A stretch of 64,000 nt of DNA, taken from contig NZ_CP053904.1 of NCBI RefSeq assembly GCF_013256425.1, positions 62,001-126,000 on the forward strand, written 5' to 3'. The position numbers and the translations under genes were made by a program. Within the stretch, counting starts at the first letter, position 1. Each line of letters begins with the position of its first letter. Source of the stretch: Hymenobacter sp. BRD67 (GTDB lineage Bacteria > Bacteroidota > Bacteroidia > Cytophagales > Hymenobacteraceae). Positions 26,330 through 36,555 of this stretch are shown here, piece by piece. Below the pieces are notes generated by a model that was not told the origin of the DNA, did no database searches, and worked only from the letters and a program-made list of their open reading frames with translations.

Positions 26330-27845
26330 ATGCAAGCTAAAAACATGATGCTCGGCCTGCTGACTTCCGCCATTCTGGGCGGCGGCGTGGCCGTGGGGGA
26401 TACAAGCTGCTGGAATCCGAGCCGGGCAACGTGGCTCAAACTACCGTAGCTTCCGACCCCCAGGTACGCTACACCTCGGCTATGCGCAGCAGCGCCTACG
26501 CGGCCCGGAGGGCCTCAACTTTGTGGCGGCGGCGGCGGCCGTAACGCCGGCCGTAGTGCACGTAATGACCGAGTACAAGGCCGAGCCTCAGCAGCAAAGC
26601 CGCATGATGCAGATGGACCCCTTCCTGCGTCAGTTCTTCGGTGACCAGTTTGATGGGCAGTTGCGCGGGCAGCGTGAGCCCCAGGGTGGGGGCGAAGGCT
26701 CCGGCTCGGGCGTAATCATTGCCGCCAACGGCTACATCGTCACCAATAACCACGTGATTGATAAAGCGTCGAAAATTACGGTGGTGATGGACGACAAGCG
26801 CAAGTTCGATGCCGAGCTGGTAGGGGCCGACCCCAGCACCGACCTGGCCGTATTGAAAGTGAAGGCTGATAACCTGCCCTTTGTGAAGTATGGCAACTCC
26901 GATGAGGTGAAAGTGGGCCAGTGGGTGCTGGCCGTGGGCAATCCCTTCAACCTGAACTCAACGGTAACCGCTGGTATCATCTCGGCTAAGGGCCGCAGCA
27001 TCGGCATTCTGAGCCGCGACCAGAACATGGGCGTAGAGTCGTACATCCAGACCGATGCCGTGGTAAACCCTGGCAACTCGGGTGGCGCGCTCGTGAACAC
27101 GGCCGGCGACCTCATCGGCATCAACTCGGCTATCTCGTCGCACACCGGCTCGTTTGAAGGCTATGCCTTTGCCGTGCCCAGCTCCATCGTGAGCAAGGTG
27201 GTAGATGACCTGCTCAAATACAAAGTAGTACAGCGGGCGCTGCTCGGCGTGCGCATTCAGGAAGTCGATGCCAAGCTGGCCTCCGAGAAGAAGCTTAATA
27301 CCCTGAACGGGGTGTATGTGCAGGGCCTGGGTGAGAAGAGCGCTGCCGCGGCGGCCGGCCTGAAAATCGGCGATATTATTACCGATATCAACAGCGTGCC
27401 CGTAAACACGGCCTCGCAGCTGCAGGAGCAGGTAGCCCGCTTCCGTCCTGGCGACCGCATTAAGGTAGGGTATCTGCGCGGCGGCAACAAGGAGGTAGCC
27501 ACGGCTACGCTCTACAATGCCGCCAATACGACGGCCGTAGTGCACGAACTACCCGCCGATGCTGCTATTAGCTACGAGGGCGCCAAAGTGGCTCCGGTAG
27601 CCTCGCGGCTGCAAAATATGCTCGGTATCGAGGGCGGTGCCCAGGTTTCGGGTATCAAAGGCAGCAATTTTAAGGAAACCGGCATGGCCGATGGCTTTAT
27701 CATCACGCGCATTGATAAGAACGTGGTGCGCAAGCCCGCCGACGTGCAGGCCTACCTCGACCAGGCCAAGGATAACTCGGGCGCCCTCGTAGAAGGGGTG
27801 TATCCCGATGGCCGCAAGGCGTACTATCCCATCGGCCGCGAGTAG
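26330..27845 (+). CDS. HtrA/DegP family periplasmic serine protease, two frame breaks near the N-terminus
   Basis: Trypsin-like protease and chaperone of the envelope, about 505 residues when joined. ATG 26330 opens a membrane or signal segment (MMLGLLTSAILGGGVAVG). Adding one G in GGGGG at 26395-26399 and one C in CCC at 26504-26506 joins it to the main frame. The triad is visible: His in VTNNHVIDKA, Asp in ADPSTDLAVLKV, Ser in PGNSGGALVN. Two PDZ domains follow, around LLGVRIQEVDAKL and the C-terminal 90 residues. A strong hairpin follows the stop. Confidence 0.95.
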
Positions 27846-27862
27846 AAAGTGAGCCAGCTTAA

Positions 27863-27907
27863 AACCAAAAAGCCCTTTGCCAATGCTTGGCAAAGGGTTT
27901 TTTGGTT
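27863..27907 (+). terminator. Terminator after htrA
   Basis: AACCAAAAAGCCCTTTGCCAA and its near-perfect complement flank TGC, with T run, 18 bases after the stop. Confidence 0.92.
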
Positions 27908-28032
27908 AGTTGAATGTTTTTTAAATATAGAAAAAATTATATGTAACAAATGCTTTTTACGCTGAAAATAAGACCCGTGCCTGAACTGGTCGTACCTTGT
28001 TGCTTATTGCCTGAATTCGGCTCCGTTGTGCT

Positions 28033-28461
28033 ATGCCTGCTTCCCCTGCTGAGTCGCTTGCCATTACTTATGAGGCCGAAGAGGAAGTGCTCGTAGGCCG
28101 CTGGCGACGCAACCATTCCGACCCCGACCTTCCGGAAGTATTTGAGCTGCTGGTTGAAGCAGCCCTCAAAGCTGGCCACTGCCGGTTCTGGCTGCTCGAC
28201 CTGCGTGAGCGCACCTGGCACCCGCCTACCTTTCAGAAGTGGTTTGATAACCTCTTGTCGCAGCAGGTGGTGCAGGTACTGGGTCGGCCGGTATTTCTGG
28301 CCTGCGTAGCGACCGAGCAAAACCGAGCCGATATCGAAAGCATTGCCACCCAGGTACGCCTGCGTCAGCAGGCTCAGGAAGAGTTTTATCCCTACTTCTT
28401 TAACAACGAGGGCGCGGCCCGTGACTGGCTGCTGTATCACCGCCAGCAGGAGAAGGCATAA
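28033..28461 (+). CDS. Unknown protein, paralogue of the next gene
   Basis: 142 residues, no signal peptide. It shares a pattern with the gene at 28585: an N-terminal strand pair ending LVGRW, then CRFWLLDLRERTW, QVLGRPVFLA, and YFFNNEGAARDWL near the end. The strand-helix alternation with a central WLLDLR strand is reminiscent of STAS/SpoIIAA-like folds, but that is an impression only. I do not recognise a named family. The pair is tandem and same strand, 123 bases apart. Confidence 0.7.
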   Translation: MPASPAESLAITYEAEEEVLVGRWRRNHSDPDLPEVFELLVEAALKAGHCRFWLLDLRERTWHPPTFQKWFDNLLSQQVVQVLGRPVFLACVATEQNRADIESIATQVRLRQQAQEEFYPYFFNNEGAARDWLLYHRQQEKA

Positions 28462-28584
28462 AAGGCAGCTGTCGAAGCGCTGCTGGCAGCAGCTTTGCCC
28501 GGGCGCCCGTTTCAGGGCAAGCTGCGGGCGCACCTCAAGGCGTAGGGGCTATCTTTATGCCTGTCGTTCCATTTTGCTGCTGCT

Positions 28585-29010
28585 ATGGTACCCCACGCTA
28601 CTACCTATTCTCCCGATAGCTTCTCGCTGGAATATCGCCCCGAGCAGCGGATGCTCATCGGGCTTTGGCTGCGCCCGGTGACGCTCGACGAGCTGAAGGC
28701 GCACTACCACGCATTGCTGGCCGCTGCCATCGCCCACGACAACTGCTGCCACTGGCTGCTCGATGTGCGCCGCCGCGTAGCCATCGATACCGACGCCGCC
28801 CTGTGGTTTCGGGAGGAGTTTGGCCCGCAGCTGCCCCTGGTGCTGGGCCGACCGGTAGCCCTGGCCTACTTCGCCATGGTCAACCAGGAGCTGGCCCGCA
28901 CCAACCCGGCCCTGAAAGAGAATATGCGCCTAGGTTCGCTGCAAGACGGGCATTACTGCTACTTCAATCAGGAGAGCGAGGCGCTGGCCTGGCTGGCACA
29001 GCAGTCCTGA
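28585..29010 (+). CDS. Unknown protein, paralogue of the previous gene
   Basis: 141 residues, cytoplasmic by appearance. Shared blocks with the upstream paralogue are CCHWLLDVRRRVA, PLVLGRPVALAYFA and CYFNQESEALAWL, at matching positions and spacing. Overall identity is low, so the duplication is old. The aldehyde dehydrogenase gene follows after 86 bases. Function unknown. Confidence 0.7.
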   Translation: MVPHATTYSPDSFSLEYRPEQRMLIGLWLRPVTLDELKAHYHALLAAAIAHDNCCHWLLDVRRRVAIDTDAALWFREEFGPQLPLVLGRPVALAYFAMVNQELARTNPALKENMRLGSLQDGHYCYFNQESEALAWLAQQS

Positions 29011-29061
29011 GGCCGGGCGGCTGAGCCGGGCCAGTGCCGGCCCACACTTGGCCGGCGCTGC

Positions 29062-29069
29062 TACCTTTG
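29062..29069 (+). promoter_or_regulatory. Putative -7 element of the aldehyde dehydrogenase gene
   Basis: TACCTTTG matches TAnnTTTG and ends 27 bases before ATG 29097. No convincing -33 box. Confidence 0.4.
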
Positions 29070-29096
29070 GCAGACGCAGTCCCATATTCCCACCCC

Positions 29097-30697
29097 ATGA
29101 AGCAAGCTCTGGAAGAAGCCACCCAGCCCGATGTAACCGTAGCCCACCCCCATGCCGACCCGCATGGCATCCGGGATGTGCTGCGGCAGCTCGGCATCAA
29201 GCCCCAAAACCCTGCCACCAGCACGGGCCGCCAGTGGAGTACTACCACTGGCCCGGAAAAAGTTATTGTGTCGCCAGCCGATGGCCAGCGCATCGCGGCC
29301 GTAACCCTGGCTACCGTAGCCGACTACGACGCCGTGGTGCAAACTGCCCAGCAGGCCTTCCTGAGATGGCGGCTGGTGCCGGCCCCTCAGCGCGGCGATA
29401 TCGTGCGCCAGATAAGCAACGAGCTGCGCCACCACAAAGAGGCGCTGGGCAAGCTCGTAAGCTACGAGATGGGTAAAATATTGCAGGAAGGCCTGGGCGA
29501 GGTGCAGGAGATGATTGATATCTGCGACTTTGCCGTGGGCCTGAGCCGGCAGCTGCACGGTCTCACCATGCACTCGGAGCGGCCGGCCCACCGCATGTAC
29601 GAGCAGTACCACCCGCTGGGGTGGTGGGTATTATTTCGGCTTTTAACTTCCCGGTGGCGGTGTGGAGCTGGAATGCCATGCTGGCCGCCGTGTGTGGCAA
29701 CGTCAGCATCTGGAAGCCTTCGGAGAAAACGCCGCTGGCCGCCGTGGCCGTGCAGCACATCATTCGCGGAGTATTAGAAAAAAACGATATTCCGGAAGGC
29801 GTCTTCAACCTGGTGCTGGGCCACGCCGACGTAGGCGCCGCTATGGCTGCCGATGAGCGCGTGCCGCTGGTATCGGCCACGGGCAGTACCCGCATGGGCC
29901 GGGCGGTAGGCGCGGCCGTAGGCCAGCGCCTGGGCCGCGCCCTGCTGGAGCTGGGCGGTAACAATGCCATTATTCTTACCCCGCAGGCCGACCTGGATAT
30001 GGCCATGCGAGCCATTGTCTTCGGGGCGGTGGGCACGGCCGGGCAGCGCTGCACTACCACGCGCCGCCTCATTATTCACGAAAGTATCTATGAGGAGGTA
30101 ACGCAGCGCCTGCTGGCTGCCTACGCCAAGCTGCCGGTGGGCCACCCGCTACAGGCCGGCACGCTGGTAGGCCCGCTCATCGATGCCGATGCGGTGACGC
30201 TCTTTACCACGGCCCTTGAAAGCGTGCAGAAAGAAGGCGCTACGCTGCTGGCTGGCGGCCAGGTAGTAAGTAGCGCCGAGCTGCACGGCGGCCACTACGT
30301 GCTGCCTGCGCTGGTAGCAGCTGAAAACCACTATGCCACGGTGCAGGCCGAAACGTTTGCCCCCATTCTCTATCTCATCAAATATAGCGGGGACGTGACG
30401 GAAGCCATTGCCTTGCAAAATGGCGTGAAGCAGGGCCTGTCGTCGGCCATCTTTACGCTGAATCTGCGCGAGGCAGAAGCCTTTCTGGCCGCGCCGGGCT
30501 CCGACTGCGGCATTGCCAACGTGAACATCGGCACCAGCGGAGCCGAAATCGGCGGCGCTTTTGGCGGCGAAAAAGAAACCGGTGGCGGGCGCGAATCGGG
30601 CTCTGACGCCTGGAAAGTATACATGCGCCGCCAAACCAATACCATCAACTACGGCACCGAGCTGCCGCTGGCGCAGGGTATTAAGTTTGATATATAA
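29097..30697 (+). CDS. ALDH7-type aldehyde dehydrogenase (aminoadipate-semialdehyde dehydrogenase-like), one frame break
   Basis: NAD(P)-dependent oxidation of a semialdehyde, probably in lysine catabolism; about 533 residues when joined. Frame breaks in GGGG at 29618-29621; one extra G gives HPLG-VVGIISAFNFPVAVW. Catalytic elements: NAD-binding SATGSTRMGR, the Glu in LLELGGNNAI, and the nucleophile Cys in GTAGQRCTTTRR. The ELGGNNA and GQRCTT forms are characteristic of family 7 (antiquitin). N-terminus at ATG 29097; upstream in-frame codons are not conserved. A bidirectional terminator separates it from the DUF4252 gene. Confidence 0.93.
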
Positions 30698-30711
30698 TAT
30701 AAGAAATATAT

Positions 30712-30750
30712 AAAAAAGTCTCGCTCAGTAGCATGAGCGAGACTTTTTTA
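30712..30750. terminator. Bidirectional terminator between convergent genes
   Basis: AAAAAAGTCTCGCTCA and TGAGCGAGACTTTTTT pair perfectly around a 6-nt loop. It serves the ALDH gene from the left and the DUF4252 gene from the right. Confidence 0.92.
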
Positions 30751-30782
30751 TGCAAAAGCTTCGGCTAGTGGCATTAGCGCGC

Positions 30783-31394
30783 TTATTTTCCTGCCGTTTG
30801 CTGCACTACTTCGGGCAGCACTTTGCTCAGTGCCTCGGCTTGAGAGCGGGTAAAGTTGCCCTGCACCTGCACCAATACAAACGAGCCCAGCGCATCGGGT
30901 AGGGCACCGGTAGCGACCAGCTCACTTACCTGGTCGCCTGAGGCTTTTACCACATATTGGTAGGTGGCGGCTCCGCCATTCGAATTGACCAGTGAGGTGT
31001 AGCGCTCGGCTTGCAGCAGGCCACTCACTTCATTATTGAGGCCCTCGCGTACCAGGCCCTGCGCACTGCCCGAGGTGGGCGTAAAGCTCATAACCCGCGC
31101 CGTGCGGATACCCGTGATGGCATTTGTAAGGTCATTGCCGCCCAGTAGCTTACCCACCCGCACGAGCGCCAGGCGCTGTAGCAGGTCGGCCGACCACTCG
31201 GTGGTGCGGAAGCCGGGCCGGTCGCGGTATTTGGCAAAAAAAGCCGATACGGTGCGGGCCGGCGTACCCGGCCCACCGGCGCGGCAGCCACTCAGCATCA
31301 GCAGGCCAATGGCAATGCCCAGGGCCAGCAGCTGAAGCCAGATGCGCGTGCTCAGGGGGCGGTGGCAGGTTGGGCTACTATCGATGAAATGCAT
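30783..31394 (-). CDS. DUF4252-like lipoprotein
   Basis: 203 residues from ATG 31394. A membrane segment ends in the lipobox LMLSGC. The mature protein has the DUF4252-like pattern ending LGSFVLVQVQGNFTRSQAEAL. Family members are envelope lipoproteins of Bacteroidetes with unknown role. An ATG/GTG-type extension twelve codons upstream would overlap the next gene and is rejected. The 78-residue gene upstream ends 10 bases before this start, so they probably form an operon. Confidence 0.75.
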   Translation of the reverse strand: MHFIDSSPTCHRPLSTRIWLQLLALGIAIGLLMLSGCRAGGPGTPARTVSAFFAKYRDRPGFRTTEWSADLLQRLALVRVGKLLGGNDLTNAITGIRTARVMSFTPTSGSAQGLVREGLNNEVSGLLQAERYTSLVNSNGGAATYQYVVKASGDQVSELVATGALPDALGSFVLVQVQGNFTRSQAEALSKVLPEVVQQTAGK

Positions 31395-31404
31395 ACAGGG
31401 GAGG

Positions 31405-31641
31405 TTAGCTATGCGCGCCGGCGGAGTCACCTTTTAGGGGCGCGTCGTTTTCGCCCCGGCGCTGACCCTGGCTATCGAGCGGCCCATCGGCCCGGCTTAT
31501 TTCGTCATCCTCGTCGGTCGAGATGTAGTCGTTGGTAATGGGGCCAAGGCCACCGGTTTTAGCGGCCAGGTCGGCTTCGGCCTGGGCAAACTTGAGATTA
31601 AGCAGCGAGTCGTCGGCGGGCTTTTGAGTCTTATCAGCCAT
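31405..31641 (-). CDS. Small acidic hypothetical protein
   Basis: 78 residues, highly charged and probably disordered (NDYISTDEDDEISRADG), without signal peptide or membrane segment. Spacing of 10 bases to the DUF4252 gene supports it as real. No family recognised. Confidence 0.55.
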   Translation of the reverse strand: MADKTQKPADDSLLNLKFAQAEADLAAKTGGLGPITNDYISTDEDDEISRADGPLDSQGQRRGENDAPLKGDSAGAHS

Positions 31642-31741
31642 AGAAGCAAGCCCGGCGGCCGGAAGGTGAGTGGCCGCCGGGCTGAGCGTAGTACGGCCCG
31701 GCTTGGCGCGGGGTTTGGGCAGCCGGGCCGCCGGCCGGGGC

Positions 31742-31749
31742 TATTTTTG
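31742..31749 (+). promoter_or_regulatory. Putative -7 element of the Nudix gene
   Basis: TATTTTTG fits TAnnTTTG and ends 27 bases before ATG 31777. A TTTG lies at 31714-31717, spacing 24, longer than usual. Confidence 0.35.
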
Positions 31750-31776
31750 CCGGTATTCCACTTAGCCACGCGCCTG

Positions 31777-32391
31777 ATGACTTATTCGCAGCCCCCTGAT
31801 GACCTCGACGAAACGCACAACCCCTGGCAAACGCTGAGCTCGGAAGTGAAGTACCAGAATCCCTGGATTCGGGTGCGCGAAGACCAGATTATCAACCCCA
31901 CAGGCGGGCCGGGGGTGTACGGCGTGGTATCCATGAAAAATAAAGCCATCGGGATTGTGCCGCTCGATGCGGAAGGCAATACCTGGCTGGTGGGCCAGTA
32001 CCGATACGCGCTAAACGAGTACAGCTGGGAAATCCCGATGGGCGGCGGCCCCGTCGAGCTCGACGTGCTTGAATCGGCCCAGCGCGAGCTACGCGAGGAA
32101 ACCGGCCTGCGGGCGGCCCGCTGGACGCGCATCGCCCGCCTGCACACGTCCAACTCGGTTACCGACGAAGAGGGGTTTGTGTTTCTGGCCGAAGACCTGA
32201 CCCAAAGCGAGTGGGAGCCCGAAGAAACCGAAGACCTGCGCCTCTGGAAGCTGCCGCTGGCGCAGGCCATTGAGCTGGTAATGGCCGACCGCATTACTGA
32301 TGCTATCAGTGTGGCGGGCTTGCTGAAGGCCGAGAAGGCGCTGGCCTCAAGAGGTAGTAGCCAACAGCAGGAGAGAGACGAGTTACGGTGA
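31777..32391 (+). CDS. Nudix hydrolase (ADP-ribose pyrophosphatase-like)
   Basis: 204 residues. Hydrolyses a nucleoside diphosphate linked to X, here most like ADP-sugars. The Nudix box reads GGGPVELDVLESAQRELREE followed by TGL; its REL-EE-TG core is intact though the first Gly-to-Arg spacing is slightly short, as in related Bacteroidetes proteins. The preceding strands (GIVPLDAEGNTWLVGQYRYA, YSWEIPMGGG) are typical of ADP-ribose pyrophosphatases. ATG 31777 is chosen; the upstream frame overlaps the divergent small gene. Confidence 0.9.
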   Translation: MTYSQPPDDLDETHNPWQTLSSEVKYQNPWIRVREDQIINPTGGPGVYGVVSMKNKAIGIVPLDAEGNTWLVGQYRYALNEYSWEIPMGGGPVELDVLESAQRELREETGLRAARWTRIARLHTSNSVTDEEGFVFLAEDLTQSEWEPEETEDLRLWKLPLAQAIELVMADRITDAISVAGLLKAEKALASRGSSQQQERDELR

Positions 32392-32429
32392 GAACTCTCG
32401 GGTAATTACTCAGTGTTCATCATTCACCG

Positions 32430-32437
32430 TAAATTTG
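32430..32437 (+). promoter_or_regulatory. Putative -7 element directly before plsC
   Basis: TAAATTTG ends 5 bases before ATG 32443. If used, the transcript would start at or beside the start codon, as proposed for deoC. Confidence 0.35.
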
Positions 32438-32442
32438 CCTTT

Positions 32443-33215
32443 ATGCCAGCTTTCCTGCGCTACCTTGGTCATCGGCTCTACACCACCTGGGCCACGATTT
32501 GGTTTGTAGTTCCTTTCTTCGTCACCTATCCGCTGCAGCTCATTTTAGTGCGCCGGCCCGAGTGGCAGCCTTACCTGCACGCTATCAATCGCAACTGGGC
32601 CAAATTCTCCATGCTTATGTGGGGCGTGCCTTTGGAGATTATTCACGAAAGCTCCGCACCGGTACCTCAGCCGTGCATTTATGTAGCCAATCACGGTTCC
32701 TACATTGATATTATGGTGCTCTTTTACACAATTCCGGGCTTCCTGAATATGATGGGGAAAGACACGCTGGCAAAGTTTCCATTCTGGGGTCCAATATTTG
32801 CTAAAACATATATTACAGTAAATCGCCGCAGTCTAGTAAGCCGTGGCCGGGCCATGGCGCAGGCCCGGCAGGGACTGCTGAATGGCCGGCCGCTGGCCAT
32901 ATTCCCAGAAGGTACCATCGGACCCAAACCCGGCGAGGAGCTGCTGCCCTTTATGGATGGCGCGTTTCAGCTGGCTATTGCTACCGGCGTGCCGATTGTG
33001 CCGGTAAGCATGCCCTGAACCACAAGTTTATGCCTTCGGTTGCCGGCCTGCGGGTGCGCCATGCCCGGCTGCGCGTCGTGTTTCACGAGCCTATTAGTAC
33101 CAAGGGCCTTACCCAGGAAGACATACCCGCCCTGAAAGCGAAAGTGACTGCCCAGATTGCCGATGACTTCGTGCCCGAAGGCCGGGGCATTCCGGAACCC
33201 AGTAAATTTTGGTGA
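32443..33215 (+). CDS. 1-acylglycerol-3-phosphate acyltransferase (PlsC-like), one frame break
   Basis: Membrane-bound acyltransferase making phosphatidic acid, about 257 residues when joined. After an N-terminal membrane segment (TTWATIWFVVPFFVTYPLQL) come the catalytic NHxxxxD motif NHGSYID, the acyl-acceptor motif FPEGTIG, and VPIVPVSM. The frame breaks in CCC at 33013-33015; one added C gives PVSMPLNHKFMPS and continues to the stop at 33215. GTG 32413 is an alternative start that adds ten residues. gatC follows. Confidence 0.92.
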
Positions 33216-33319
33216 CAGGTAAGGAGGGATAGGTAGTTGTTTGGTATACTTCGACTTATCTGCCCGCTACTTCGATTTTTCTCCTTATCCATTGCCTCAT
33301 CATTTGTTACCCCTACTAA

Positions 33320-33607
33320 ATGAAAGCTGACCTCGAAACCCTGCGCGGCCTGGCGCACCTGGCCCGCCTCGAATTTGACCCGGCCCGCGAAGGTCAGATG
33401 CTCACGGACCTCAATAAAATCTTAGATTGGGTGGCCCAGCTGGAGAAGGTTGATACCGAAGGCGTAGCGCCGCTCGTTCATTTGTCGCACGAAATCAACG
33501 TATTGCGCGATGATGAGGCCCGCAATACCGTAAGCCACCAGGATGGCCTGCGCAATGCCCCGCGCAAAGATTCGGACTACTTCCGCGTGCCCAAGGTACT
33601 GGATTAG
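33320..33607 (+). CDS. gatC: Aspartyl/glutamyl-tRNA amidotransferase subunit C
   Basis: 95-residue subunit that stabilises GatA in the GatCAB complex, which forms Gln-tRNA(Gln) or Asn-tRNA(Asn) by transamidation. LAHLARLEFDPARE, LNKILDWVAQLEKVDTEGV, HEINVLRDDE and the C-terminal APRKDSDYFRVPKVLD match the family across its length. gatA and gatB are not in the window; gatC is often unlinked in this phylum. Confidence 0.95.
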   Translation: MKADLETLRGLAHLARLEFDPAREGQMLTDLNKILDWVAQLEKVDTEGVAPLVHLSHEINVLRDDEARNTVSHQDGLRNAPRKDSDYFRVPKVLD

Positions 33608-33659
33608 CGTGGGTGGGCGCCCGCGCCCTGTTGCTTTCTACCTGTAATGCTGCCAACTC

Positions 33660-36540
33660 TTGCCTGATTCTGCCTTTTTGCGCCGCTTGCCGGGGCTGCC
33701 CGCCCTCCTGGCCGGGCTGGCTCTGCTGGGGTAGTATATTATTATGTGGCGGGCGACAATGCCGTGTTGCCCATCCGGCTGGTGCCGCACCTGACCCCGG
33801 TGCCCCTCACCCTCGACTCGGTAGTCGTAGGTCCGGCCCGGCTGCCGGTGCCCGTCAACGGCTTTATTACTACGCTGACGCACGAGGTGGGCGGCCCCTA
33901 TACCCAGCCGCTGGCGGCGGCGCTGTGGCTGGCGGTGCTGGGTATGGCGCTGGCCGGGTGGCTGGCCGTAGTGAGTATGCTGCGGCGGCCCGCCTTTCTG
34001 GCCGGTACGATGCCCGTCATCTTCCTGCTCATGTCGCTGAATGTGGACGCGCTGGGCATTTTTGACGATACCCGGCAGTACTTCTTATACCTCATGCTGG
34101 CAGTGCTGGGCGGGGCTGCCCTGGGGCTGCAAGCCTTTGGCGAGCAGGTGCGGGCTAGGTGGCGGGTGGCACTGTTTAGCGGACTAGTGGCTGGGCTGGC
34201 GGCGCTCGTGGTGGCCCGTACCAGGCTGCCGCTCTCCGAAACGGCGCTGCACCTGGCCGCCTACGCTACGCCGGCCGGCGCGGTGCTGGTAGCGGCGCTG
34301 GTACTATGGGTAGGAGGGGAGAATATTCGGGCTTTACTATGGTTTAACACCCAGGCCGAACGCCCCGAAAGTCGGTTTGGACTGCTACCCTTCGGGCTGG
34401 CCAGCCTGCTTTACCTGGGGCTTTGGCGCTTTATTGCTGGAATGATAGTACGCTGGCATTGGGTGCCGGCCTGCACCTCGACCCATTGCTACTGCTACTG
34501 CCGGCCGTGTTGATGGGCGGGCTGGGCCTGCGCGAGCGGGCGCCCAGCTACGCCGGCTGGCTGCCCTACGCGGCTGCCCGGCCGCTTTACTGGCTGCTGG
34601 TGGCTGCGTCTGCGGGCGCCCTGAGCTACGCCCTGGCCACGGCCAATACCCCGCTGCTCACCGCCGCCCGTACCTTCAGTGGGCAGACGCTACTGGCCGT
34701 GGGCGCGGCCTTCTTTCTTTATGTACTGGTCAATTTTGGTACGCTTATCCGGCAGCGGCTGCGCGTGTACCGGGTGGTATTTGAGCCGCGCCGGCTGCCC
34801 TTTTACCTGGTGTATATACTAGGTATTGGCAGCTTGTTTTTATATGAGCTGCGCAGCAACTGGCCCCTGCTCAACCTGGTGCAGGCCGGGCAGTACAACC
34901 AGCTCGGCGACCTCACCCGCCAGCAGAGCGAGGCCCGGCCCGATGACCTGCCGCTGGCCCTGCTGGCCGAGCGCTACTACGCCGAAAGCGGCGACGTGCT
35001 TGACCGCTTCAACCGCCCGGCGCAGCTGGGGCGGGCCGCCCTGTACCGTTTCCGGAGCCAGCGCCAGAACGAGCTGAATGCGCTGCGCCGGGCGCTGCTT
35101 CGCGGGCCCGACGAAAAGGTGTCGCTGCACCTGAACGCCCTGCTCAGCGAGCCTACCGATTTTCTGGATGCGCTGGAGGTACTGCGCCAGGCCCGACGGG
35201 CCGCGCCGCGCCGCTTTGCGCTCACCTCCGATATGGCGCAGCTATTTACCCGCTCGGCGCTTACCGATTCGGTGGCGTTTTACCTTGATAAAGCCGAGCA
35301 GCTGAAGCCGGGCAGCTACGTGAGCCGTACCAATCAGCTTGCCTTCCTGCTTAGCCAGGGCCTGGGGCCGGCTGCCCAAAAGCTGGCCGCCAGCTCGCCA
35401 GCCACGCCTGATGAGCCGGCCTTGCTGGCCAACAAGCAGCTGGTGCAGCTCCTGACCCACGCGCCCGCCCCGCTGCCCGCGCTGCCGGCTCCTGCTGCTG
35501 ACCTCGACGCGGCTAGTTTTGCCCAGCTTTATCAAACGGCCCTGCTAACCATCCGGGCGGCCAGGCCGGCCGATTGTCAGCATATGGTCCTAGCGCTGGC
35601 CCGACTGTCTGCGCGGGCGGGCAACGAAGCCTACTACGAGCAGCTGCTTTTTCTGCAGGCGCTGCTGCGCCACGCGGCCGGCCAGGAGCTGGCTGCCCGC
35701 CAAACGCTGGCGCCACTTACGGCGGGCAGTACGCCCACGGCCGGGTATTATCAGTATATATTGGGCCTGTGGCAGTTGCAGCAGCAGCAGTACGCCACGG
35801 CAACGGCGCAATTTGGGCGAGCAGTGCAAAGTGGCTTTAAAGAAGCTGTCCCGGCGCAGCTATTCACCCGCTTCATTATTCCTTTATCACCTGACTCTAC
35901 CCTTGCCTTTCGCCGGGCTATGGCTTCAGTCCAAGACTCGGCCGCCAAAAAGTTTGTTAACAAACTGCTTTATAAGGTTAATGAATATGAAGCGGAGGAT
36001 GGTGAAGTAGAAACGGCACGTTGGCTAGCGAGAAAGTTAACTGACCTAGCCCAGGCCAACCAACTCGAATTGATGGCGAATGAGGTAAGGCGAGCCGAAG
36101 ACTGGGTGAAGAATAAGGACCGTTGGGCATTGCCACAAGGCTCGCTGCTCTACACCCAGGCTGCGCTCGCCGGGCTGCGCCACCAACCTGCCGTTGAGCG
36201 CAAGCTTTACACGCGCATTGTCAACGAAACGCCCTTCAACGAAACAGCCGTGCTGGCTGCCGCCCGCTACTTCACCGCCCAAAAAGCGTACACCGATGCT
36301 TACGACGCGCTCAATAAGGGCCTTACCGAAAACCCGGCCTCCGTGCCGTTGCGGCAAGCCTACGTGCTGGCCGCCGCCGATGCGGGGCTGGCTGACCTCG
36401 GCCAGTCGGCGCTCGGGCCGCTGCGGCCGCACCTCAGCCCCGCGGCCTACGCTAACTTGCTGAGCCAATTTGCGGCCCATCAGGCAGCCCATGCGGCGGC
36501 GGCCGCGTCATTCGACCAGCCGCCGGTGCCCGCTCGCTAA
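33660..36540 (+). CDS. Large polytopic membrane protein with TPR-like C-terminal half, two frame breaks
   Basis: About 960 residues when joined. The N-terminal third has a membrane anchor (LPALLAGLALLG, then VVYYYVAGD) followed by about eight hydrophobic segments; the C-terminal 600 residues are helical and Ala/Leu-rich with tetratricopeptide-like spacing. Frame breaks: GGGG at 33728-33731 and near 34439-34441. TTG 33660 is the most upstream usable start in frame. No named family recognised. The MacB-type ATPase gene follows 15 bases later, so they are likely cotranscribed. Confidence 0.7.
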
Positions 36541-36555
36541 TTTACTTTTTGCTGT

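Noticed and set aside
33613..34065. A 150-residue protein upstream of the TPR membrane gene
   Set aside because: Cys/Gly/Arg/Pro-rich translation from a shadow frame; the real frame is the membrane anchor restored by one G at 33728-33731.
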